Below, piece by piece: positions 1 to 6,700 of a stretch of 11,440 nucleotides of DNA; the stretch's first letter is position 1; every line of letters starts with the position of its first letter. Source of the DNA: Candidatus Sodaliphilus limicaballi (GTDB lineage Bacteria; Bacteroidota; Bacteroidia; Bacteroidales; Muribaculaceae); NCBI GenBank assembly GCA_018065815.1, contig JAGHSP010000060.1:1-11440 (forward strand). The letters run 5' to 3'. Below the pieces are notes generated by a model. It made no database searches. It saw nothing but the letters and a program-made list of their open reading frames with translations, and was not told the DNA's origin. A program made the translations under genes and the position numbers.

Positions 1-20
1 TCGTAATTATTGGTTAAGGA

Positions 21-54
21 AAACGGGAGACTCCGCCAGTGGAATCTCCCGTTT
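21..54. terminator. Hairpin, likely factor-independent terminator (possibly bidirectional)
   Basis: A perfect 10-bp inverted repeat pairs 21-30 (AAACGGGAGA) with 45-54 (TCTCCCGTTT). Three further pairs (32-34 with 41-43) form inside after one mismatch, leaving a 6-nt loop. The stem is flanked by A on the left and T on the right, giving a short T run for either strand. It lies about 117 nt downstream of the secreted-protein stop on the minus strand. It could equally end a plus-strand gene arriving from outside the window. The T tracts are short (about four), so termination strength is uncertain. Confidence 0.55.
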
Positions 55-90
55 GTTATCGTCAGGTGCAAAAGGGATAATGAAAAAGCT

Positions 91-114
91 AAACTTTTAA
101 ACCTTTAAACCCTT
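91..114. repeat. Three degenerate 8-mers, AAAC(C/T)(C/T)TT
   Basis: Three adjacent octamers, AAACTTTT, AAACCTTT and AAACCCTT, follow one another with a stepwise T-to-C change. They are in non-coding DNA between the terminator-like hairpin and the secreted-protein gene. Similar low-complexity AAACTTTTAAACC tracts are familiar from Bacteroidales intergenic DNA. No function can be assigned. Confidence 0.4.
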
Positions 115-133
115 ATATAAATCCCCTGCATCT

Positions 134-154
134 CCCCTCTCTGTAGGAGAGGGG
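134..154. repeat. Intergenic GC-rich hairpin, dispersed-repeat type
   Basis: A perfect 8-bp stem pairs CCCCTCTC (134-141) with GAGAGGGG (147-154) around a 5-nt loop. It is followed by a second purine-rich block (157-165) that echoes the right arm. It begins 17 nt past the stop codon of the minus-strand secreted-protein gene, so it could act as a 3' transcript-stabilising or terminating hairpin. No T run follows on the minus strand. The CCTCTCCCCCGGCCCCTC-like composition resembles dispersed intergenic repeats seen in many genomes; that likeness is from memory, not a search. Confidence 0.4.
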
Positions 155-170
155 CCGGGGGAGAGGCTTT

Positions 171-1610
171 TTATTTCATCATTTGGCCTGCTGCGTTGTA
201 GCGCTTGCCGTCCTTGGTGATGACGAGCTGGCCGTTCTCGATGGTCTTAACAGCCTTGCTGCCCTCAATCTTCACGCCGTTGATGCTGGTAGAAACCTCG
301 GGAACAACCTTAACAGATTGTTGAATAACGGAAATTTCCTCATTAATCACAACGTCCTCTCCTGTATTGGCGTCAACAAACTTGTAACCTTCCATGTCAA
401 GGATTTCCCAATGATTTGAATCGAAATTTGGAACTTGGATAGAAGAATACTCACCCATAATGAATGTGCCGCCACGTAGAACAACACTCCCCGGAACAAC
501 TTCTAACTCCTGACCATTCATATCACAACCAGGCATATACAATCCATGACTTTTGCCTTCGTATGTTCCTCCATAGATTGCAAGACTGCCTGTCTCGTAA
601 TGAACAGGAATTGATTTATCATTTGTAACCTTACCCGTCTTGTTGATACCGTTGTCAACGATGGTGAGGTCGCCACCTTTCACTGAAATTGTATAACCCG
701 TTTTAGTTGCGCCCATAGTGTGGTCGTTGAGATCAAGAATCACGACAGACCCGCTTTCTACTGAAACGTATGAGTTGTAGGGGTCAGCAGTATTTATGTA
801 GTCATCGAGAAGGGTTATTGTAGCTGGGCTTTCGGCTGTTCCTGCCGCAGCCGCAACAAAAGCGCCCTTAACACCACATTTAGTGGTTTTGCCTCCAACG
901 GTCACGCTTGCAGGGAAACTAACTTCGGGGTCGTCAACACTTACCACCTTAACGCTTTTCTCAAGATAGCTACCGTCTCCATTAAAAAGTTCAACAATTT
1001 CGTGTGTGTCAATGTCCATGAGTGCATATCCATCCAAATCAAGAACATTCCATTGATGGTAATTAACACCTATAGCACAAACTGAGTTGGGACGATATAT
1101 AAATGTGCCGCCACGCAGAGCGATAGCGCCAGGTTTTGGTATTCCCCAAGTGGCAGCTGACAGAGAGTAATTGCCCTCGTAGGTGCCGCCACACACGGTG
1201 AGTTTACCCATCTGGAAGTCAAGCGCACAATAGTTGCCATACAGCTTACCAGTCTTGTTAGCACTGTTGTCAACAATGGTGAGGTCGCCGCCAGTCACGG
1301 CTAATACTGACTGGTTGCTTGTCATGCTCAGGGTGTGGCCGTTGAGGTCAAGGGTCACTACGCCCGATGGCACTTCAAGGAAATACTGACCGCCCTCAGT
1401 GTTGCTCACGTCGGCAAGAACAGTTACGGTTGCAGGGTTCTCTGCATTTGATTCGATAGATGCAGCATGAACGGCAGTTACCAAGTTGTCGTAACTAACG
1501 GTGTGGCCGCTTACGTTCAGTGTTGCCACATCCTCGGCCCATGCACTTGCAGGGCTCATCGCCATCATGCCCATTGCCATGACAAGCGCGAAATGTAAAC
1601 TTTTCTTCAT
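171..1610 (-). CDS. Secreted protein of two tandem beta-rich repeats with truncated sorting-like tail
   Basis: A 479-residue protein of unknown function. Residues 1-25 form a clear signal peptide (MKKS start, hydrophobic core with several Met, SAWA cleavage site before EDVA). The body is two homologous halves of about 200 residues. Each has a PAT(V/I)T(V/L)L strand, an LDLN(G/D)HT turn, GGDLTIVDN (starting near residues 107 and 312), NKTGK, a GGTYEG turn, an LRGGTFI strand and a VKVV end. Regularly spaced short strands ending in Gly/Asn turns suggest a right-handed beta-helix or similar surface or adhesin-like fold. No catalytic motif is recognisable. The last 35 residues (INGVKIEG...NGQLVITKDG...YNAAGQMMK) resemble the shortened type IX-like C-terminal tails of Prevotella and Muribaculaceae secreted proteins. 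Such tails lack the final strands of a full type A sorting domain, so the secretion route is uncertain. The start is ATG at 1610 with its own promoter, separate from the synthetase operon by 335 nt. Confidence 0.85.
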   Translation of the reverse strand: MKKSLHFALVMAMGMMAMSPASAWAEDVATLNVSGHTVSYDNLVTAVHAASIESNAENPATVTVLADVSNTEGGQYFLEVPSGVVTLDLNGHTLSMTSNQSVLAVTGGDLTIVDNSANKTGKLYGNYCALDFQMGKLTVCGGTYEGNYSLSAATWGIPKPGAIALRGGTFIYRPNSVCAIGVNYHQWNVLDLDGYALMDIDTHEIVELFNGDGSYLEKSVKVVSVDDPEVSFPASVTVGGKTTKCGVKGAFVAAAAGTAESPATITLLDDYINTADPYNSYVSVESGSVVILDLNDHTMGATKTGYTISVKGGDLTIVDNGINKTGKVTNDKSIPVHYETGSLAIYGGTYEGKSHGLYMPGCDMNGQELEVVPGSVVLRGGTFIMGEYSSIQVPNFDSNHWEILDMEGYKFVDANTGEDVVINEEISVIQQSVKVVPEVSTSINGVKIEGSKAVKTIENGQLVITKDGKRYNAAGQMMK

Positions 1611-1651
1611 AGGTTTAGGTGATTGTTGTTAATAAAAATAGTATTGTTGTG

Positions 1652-1685
1652 CAAAAGTAATAAAAAATCATGAAAATCACCCAAT
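1652..1685 (-). promoter_or_regulatory. Bacteroidetes-type promoter for the secreted-protein gene
   Basis: On the minus strand, TACTTTTG (1652-1659) matches the Bacteroidetes -7 consensus TAnnTTTG exactly. Upstream of it, ATTG (1682-1685) is a one-mismatch -33 TTTG element at 22 nt spacing. The -7 element ends 41 nt before the ATG at 1610, which gives a sensible short leader. The surrounding DNA is AT-rich. The -7 match is strong and the -33 match weak. Confidence 0.55.
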
Positions 1686-1699
1686 ATTTTCACAGAATC

Positions 1700-1764
1700 C
1701 TCTCGGGGAACTCTGACCTCTCGGGGAACTCGGGGAACTCGGGGAATTTTTTTTAGTTTAGAGG
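1700..1764. repeat. Direct repeat, copy 1 (CGGGGAACT-rich)
   Basis: This 65-nt copy starts CTCTCGGGGAACTCTGACC, continues with three closely spaced CGGGGAA(CT) units and a T8 run, and ends GTTTAGAGG. Apart from the length of the T run and one or two adjacent bases it is identical to the copy 131 nt further right. The repeat is itself built from short 9-nt CGGGGAACT modules. It sits just upstream of the promoter of the secreted-protein gene. Confidence 0.8.
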
Positions 1765-1830
1765 ATCTTTGACTGAAAGAACAGAAATAAAAAATTTTGA
1801 ATAATTCCGGATAATTTCTTTCAGTTTTCA

Positions 1831-1893
1831 CTCTCGGGGAACTCTGACCTCTCGGGGAACTCGGGGAACTCGGGGAATTTTTTCGTTTAGAGG
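1831..1893. repeat. Direct repeat, copy 2 (CGGGGAACT-rich)
   Basis: This is the second copy, 63 nt long, differing from copy 1 only around the poly-T run (T6CG in place of T8AG). It ends in the same GTTTAGAGG, whose last bases form the left arm of the neighbouring small hairpin. Near-identity suggests a recent local duplication or a maintained dispersed element. Confidence 0.8.
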
Positions 1894-1905
1894 CTTTCAG
1901 CCTCT
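1889..1905. terminator. Small hairpin downstream of the exporter gene
   Basis: A perfect 6-bp stem pairs AGAGGC (1889-1894) with GCCTCT (1900-1905) around a 5-nt loop, 40 nt past the exporter stop codon on the minus strand. The position suits the 3' end of the STAS-synthetase-exporter transcript. The minus-strand transcript then runs into an A-rich rather than T-rich stretch, so this is at best a weak terminator or a 3' stability hairpin. Confidence 0.35.
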
Positions 1906-1945
1906 CATTGGTAATATTTCTTCAAATTATCTTCCTTCCCGTGGT

Positions 1946-3667
1946 TTACAGGGTTGTGGTGTAGGACATCACGTTTTGGGAGAAGGTGTGGGTATAGGTG
2001 AGGTCGGTGGCTAGGCCTTGTATTATTTTGAGGCCTATTGCCTTATCGTCGCCCGACGCGGGTTGCAACGTGGGGTTGAATGGGCGGCCGTCGTCGTGAA
2101 GCATCACCTTCACCTGCTTGCCAGTGACCGACACACGCAGGTCGATGCACGATGCCGTGCCATGCTTGATGGCGTTCTGTGCAAGCTCGTCGATAACCAC
2201 GGTTATCGCTACTGCCTCCTGGGGCGTCGCACCGCACTCGCCCGAGAGGAATTGCTGGGTTTCCTTCATTGTGGCATCAAGTTCCTCGACACGCGCAGGC
2301 ACTGTCACGTCAAAGAGGTGGTCGGCACTCTTGCGCGGAATAAGGAAGAAAGGCATCATCGACTTGTCGGTGAAACGCTTATACAAGATATAAGGAGCAA
2401 TGATGAGAAGCACCATCACCTGCCCGATGAGGAATCCCCACCAGGGCGAAATGTCGCAAGGGTGAGCACATAGCAGCCAGAACATGGCCATGGGGAGCAG
2501 CGGCTGGCCCGCCGACACGATGAGCGACAATGTCTTGTGCGAGTAAATCTGATACATGGGGATGAGGATGCAGAATCCCTGCATGAAGATGTTGAACGCA
2601 TGTATCGCTATGCCCACGCGGGCTATCTTCATCGCCTCGGGGTCGTTGATGCCAAAGATGCTGGCAAAAGTGCCGGGAAACGCCACCATGAGGGCAACAT
2701 ACACGCCCAGGCCTATTGCCATGAACGCCATTGCATGACGCGACACGAGTGCCACGCCACGGTTGTCGTCCGAACCTTTGAGCACGGTTGCCACGGGAGT
2801 GTAGGAGTTGATCGTGCCCGAGATGATAATCATCGAGAACGAGAGCAAGGTAGCACACACTGCCATCGCCTCCATGCCGTGAGCACCCATGTAGGTCATC
2901 GCAGCATGGTTAGCCCCGAGCATGCGCACAGCGATGAGCGACGTGCTGATTCCCATGGGCAATCCCATGAGCAGCAGTTTGCCCAGGCTCGCCAGGCTGA
3001 ACCCGCCCAGCGAGAATTTGAGGGATTCCTTCTCGCGGAAGTGAGAGAGCATGAGCACAACCGCCACGGTGTAGGAAATGTTGGTTGCCCAGGCGGCCCC
3101 CACAACGCCCCATCCGCAGAATTTCAGGAAAATGAAGCCCAGCACCACATGGGTAATCTCGGATGCGATGGTCGCCTTGGTCACCAGCTTGGGAGCACCG
3201 TCCACTGCCACATACATCATGAGGGCAAGCATCAATATGAGCGGCAATGCGCCATAGAGCTGCACATTGAGGTAATTGCTGGTGTGCACCATGAGCGTGG
3301 GCTCGCTGCACAGCAGGTGCACCAATCCGTCGCCGCAGACGAACGGCAGCATAGACCCCACGAGGCCCATCAAGAACAACACGACAAACGAGGTGGAGAA
3401 CACGCCGTTGGCGCGGCGCTTGTCCTGGTTGCCTATTGCCATGCCCGTGAGCATGGAACCGCCTTGTGCCACGATGCACGTGAGGGCAAAGATGAGTTGC
3501 GTCACTGGCTTGGTGATGTTGACGCCTGCCATGGCATCGGCACCGATGAAGTGACTCAACATGAGGGCATCGATGAGCGCACCTGCCTGGCTGCCCAGCA
3601 CCGTGAGAACCGAGGCCAGCAAGAAGCCATTGAATGCCTTGTTTACTAGTTTTGCACTACGTATCAT
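1946..3667 (-). CDS. MATE-family exporter fused to an RsbW/SpoIIAB-like GHKL ATPase domain
   Basis: A 573-residue two-part protein. Residues 1 to about 435 are a multi-helix membrane protein of the MATE (MOP superfamily) type. It has a duplicated bundle of hydrophobic helices, early LGSQAGALIDALMLSHFIGADAMAG and VNITKP segments, and matching second-half features; MATE proteins are cation-coupled antiporters exporting drugs or metabolites. Residues about 440-573 are a soluble GHKL/HATPase domain: N-box DELAQNAIKHG (Glu494, Asn498), G1 box HDDG (Asp526, Gly527) and a G2-like IGLKII (Gly545). This pattern fits the anti-sigma-factor serine kinases RsbW and SpoIIAB better than histidine kinases, because no dimerisation/His-box domain is present. 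The gene follows the synthetase after a 65-nt gap, so it probably exports the peptide product, with the cytosolic ATPase domain as sensor or regulator. I chose the ATG at 3667 (MIRSAKL); a TTG six nt upstream is in frame but less likely. The fusion is in one uninterrupted frame. Confidence 0.88.
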   Translation of the reverse strand: MIRSAKLVNKAFNGFLLASVLTVLGSQAGALIDALMLSHFIGADAMAGVNITKPVTQLIFALTCIVAQGGSMLTGMAIGNQDKRRANGVFSTSFVVLFLMGLVGSMLPFVCGDGLVHLLCSEPTLMVHTSNYLNVQLYGALPLILMLALMMYVAVDGAPKLVTKATIASEITHVVLGFIFLKFCGWGVVGAAWATNISYTVAVVLMLSHFREKESLKFSLGGFSLASLGKLLLMGLPMGISTSLIAVRMLGANHAAMTYMGAHGMEAMAVCATLLSFSMIIISGTINSYTPVATVLKGSDDNRGVALVSRHAMAFMAIGLGVYVALMVAFPGTFASIFGINDPEAMKIARVGIAIHAFNIFMQGFCILIPMYQIYSHKTLSLIVSAGQPLLPMAMFWLLCAHPCDISPWWGFLIGQVMVLLIIAPYILYKRFTDKSMMPFFLIPRKSADHLFDVTVPARVEELDATMKETQQFLSGECGATPQEAVAITVVIDELAQNAIKHGTASCIDLRVSVTGKQVKVMLHDDGRPFNPTLQPASGDDKAIGLKIIQGLATDLTYTHTFSQNVMSYTTTL

Positions 3668-3686
3668 AGTCAACTATTATAGTACC

Positions 3687-3722
3687 GGGCATTCCGGATT
3701 ATCCGGAGATTCCGGAATGCCC
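3687..3722. repeat. Hairpin in the synthetase-exporter gap built from ATTCCGG units
   Basis: A perfect 11-bp inverted repeat pairs GGGCATTCCGG (3687-3697) with CCGGAATGCCC (3712-3722). The loop contains a further TCCGGA palindrome. It begins 10 nt after the synthetase stop codon and ends 19 nt before the exporter ATG, filling most of the gap. No T run follows on the minus strand, so it may modulate read-through or mRNA processing rather than terminate. It could also be a copy of a dispersed palindromic repeat, since a related ATTCCGGATAAT occurs near 1804. Confidence 0.6.
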
Positions 3723-3732
3723 AGGCTTGTTT

Positions 3733-6700
3733 TTAGTCAAAGAAGTCGAGACCGGCCATTGCCTTGATGAAACGCTCCACGTAGTCCCACGATGTGTAAG
3801 CCCACGAGAAGCCCAGGCGGCGGAGCACTTGGGTAGTGAATGTGTTGTCATATCCCAGGTTGACCACCTTGTTGCCGCCACTTGCCGCGTAGGCCATGAG
3901 CGGACGCAGACGCAAGGTCTTCTCCTCGTCTTGTGTAGCCTCGCCTATGATAGCGCCAAATTCCTCCTTCTCCACAAATCTCATGGGAGCATCAATCACG
4001 TGCATGCCGCGCAGCACGTCGCCCATGGGCAGGGTGTGGTTGTTGGTGGGATGGAACACGATGTTCTCACGCGGAGTGGTTGCGAGCAGCAGGATAGCAC
4101 GGCTCACCTCGTCGATGGGCGAGAACTCACAGGTGAAGTCACACATATCGTAGGCACATGCGCCCAGAGTCTTGTAGGCACGCAGGGTAGCCATGAAGTT
4201 GTTTGACATGAAGTTCATCTGGAACTCACCGTCGCTGTTGCGGGCCGAGAGGTTGCCCACGCGCATAATCTTGGCCGAGAGGCCGTTGTCGCGCACGGCA
4301 TCCAGGATGAGACGCTCGGCGTTGAACTTCGAGCGGGCATACTGGTTGTCAAGGCTCTGGCCGTAGTCGAGCTCGCGCTCAATCATGCGACGCTTGGGGT
4401 CGGGGAACCCGTTCATGCTGTGGCCGGCCACGCTCACGGTAGAGACGTGCACGAGGCGTGAGTCGCTTGCAAGGCACCACTTCACCAGGTATTCAACCGA
4501 GTTGACGTTAACCTCCTCGATGTCGTTGCCGGTAGAGAAGTGCTTCACGTTGGCAAGGCAGTTGATCACGGTGAGGTGCTTGTAGGGCAGCTGCATCACG
4601 GCGTCGGGGTTCATCATGTTAGTCTCCACGATGAACAGGCGGGTATCCATTTCCTCCTCAAAAGCCTCGTCGAAATAGTAGTAGAGCATCGAGCGCAGGC
4701 GGTCAGCCGCGCTCACTCCATCCTTGCCACGTAGCGGGCAGTAGATCTTGCCGTCATACTCTTTGAGCAAGTGGTAGAGCACATGTATGCCCAGGAAGCC
4801 GGTGGCACCGGTGAGCAGCACGTCGCCTATCTCCTGACGCTCGCCGTTGATGAGGTTCTCTATCGTGTTGTCCATGAGCACCTCGGCATATACGTCGCTC
4901 GATGCAATCTCGTCGGCAGGCTGCTGCACATCCTCGCTGGCAACAGGCGTTGCTCCCACAAACTCGGCAAGAGCGCGAGGTGTGCTGTGGGCAAACACGT
5001 CCTGGAATGCGACTTGATAGCCAAGCTTGGTTGCCTCGATGACCACCTTGATAACCACGAGCGATGTGCCGCCCAGTTCAAAGAAGTCGTCGGTTGCGCC
5101 CACCTTGTCAAGTTGCAGAATCGAAGCGAAGATGTCGCAGAACTGCTGCTCGGTCTCGTTGGCTGCTGCCACTTGGTCGGTTGATTGAGCGATGACAGGC
5201 TCGGGAAGCACCTTGACGTTGGTCTTGCCATTGGGCGTGAGCGGGAACTCATCAACCTGCAGGTAAGCGGTGGGAATCATATAGAGGGTGAGCGTCTTCT
5301 TGAGTTCGGCCTTCAGGTCGGCGATGTCGATTGCACGGTCGGCAGTGAAGTAAGCACACAAGTGGTCCTTGCCCTGGAGTTTCTTGATGAGCACAACAGC
5401 ACTCTTGATGCCCTCGACCTTGACCATAGTGCTCTCCACCTCGCCCAGCTCGATGCGCAAGCCGCGCAGTTTCACCTGGTTGTCCTTGCGGCCCAGCACC
5501 ATCACGTTGCCGTCGGGCAGCCAGCGAGCGTAGTCGCCCGAGTGGTACACACCGTCAACAAATCGTGCCGCGGTCTGCTCGGGCAGGTTGTTATAGCCCT
5601 TGGCCACCGAAGCACCGCCAATGAGCAACTCGCCTATCACACCCACGGGCAGCTCGTTGCCATCGTTATCCACGATGAAGTTAGTATAGTTGACGCAAGG
5701 CTTACCTATGTGGGGAATGTCGCCCACGGTGAGTTCGCTTGCGTGGCTGTTGGCAATGGTCTCGGTGGGGCCGTAGCCGTTGACGATGCGCAGGCTTTCA
5801 AACTCCTGCAACTTGCGCAGCAGTGCCAGCGAGAGCCCCTCGCCGCCCTGATATGCCATGTGCATGTTGCGCTTGAACGCGTCGTAGAAGACCTCGCTCT
5901 CGAGCAACTGCATGAAGCGCGATGTAGTGGCTGTCATGCAGTCAACATGATACTTGTCGATGAGTGCAGCAAGCGCATTGGGGTCGTTGCAGTCGTCATC
6001 GCCCACGAGCACGAGGGTCTTGCCCAGCATGAGGGGCGAACCAGTCTCCCACACCGACATGTCGAACGAGATAGTGGTGATACCCAGTGCGGCATGGCAC
6101 TCGTTCTTGAGAATGCCCTGAATGAGGTTCTTGTCGCAGTGGTAGTTGCACACGCCCTTGTGCATGAGCTGCACACCCTTGGGCGTTCCGGTCGAACCCG
6201 AGGTGTAGATGAGGTAAGCCAGGTCATCGGGCTCCACATGCACGTCGGGGTTGGTCTCGTCGGTATTCTTTAACAGTTCCTCCACATCGACAGCGCGTCC
6301 GGGGAATTCGTCAAGACGGTCGGCAGTGGTGATGATGAACGGAGCCGCCGAGTCGTCAATGATGTGATTGATGCGGTCGGTGGGATACTTGGGATCGCAG
6401 GGGATATAGGCAGCGCCTGCCTTGAGCACACCATATTGCGACATGATGAGTCGGCTGGTGCGCGGCAGCAGCAATGCCACGCGGTCGCCACGCTTGATGC
6501 CGCGCTCAATGAGGGCATGGGCCAGGCGGTTCATGTGGCGGTTGAGCTGGTCGTAGGTAAACTCTCCATCCACGGCAGCCATAGCGAGCGAATCGCTGTG
6601 GTCGGCAACAGATTTCTCGAAGAGCTTGTGGTAAAGTTTGATGGGTATCTCGGCACGCTGGGTCTCGTGGAAGGTGCCGATGAGGGCAGCCTGTGCGGGG

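Larger units (their letters stand above)
1611..1945. other. 335-nt intergenic region between exporter and secreted-protein genes
   Basis: This non-coding stretch contains, from high to low coordinates: a small hairpin just past the exporter stop, two copies of a 63-65-nt CGGGGAACT-rich repeat, a 9-bp inverted repeat between the copies (ACTGAAAGA at 1772-1780 and TCTTTCAGT at 1817-1825), an isolated ATTCCGGATAAT motif near 1804-1815, and the promoter of the secreted-protein gene. A minus-strand reading frame through it (1607-1831) is made largely of repeat-encoded Arg-Val-Pro units and is not considered a gene. No tRNA or structured RNA was recognised. Confidence 0.6.

Noticed and set aside
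1607..1831. Minus-strand 74-codon open frame upstream of the secreted-protein gene
   Set aside because: It covers the promoter, overlaps the next gene's start by a few bases and is made largely of repeat-encoded RVPRVPRE units. There is no start context or family likeness.
1700..1893. Possible CRISPR array
   Set aside because: Only two copies, each internally repetitive with 9-nt modules, and a single AT-rich spacer-like gap containing its own inverted repeat. There are no cas genes nearby.
2537..3649. Long plus-strand open frame of 370 codons antisense to the exporter
   Set aside because: It lies wholly opposite a well-supported MATE coding sequence. Its product is His/Glu/Arg-rich low-quality sequence without domains, as expected of an antisense frame in GC-rich coding DNA.
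5185..6273. Plus-strand open frame of 362 codons antisense to adenylation domain 2
   Set aside because: The opposite strand has clear adenylation motifs throughout. The plus-strand translation has His/Val/Ala-biased composition and no recognisable domain.
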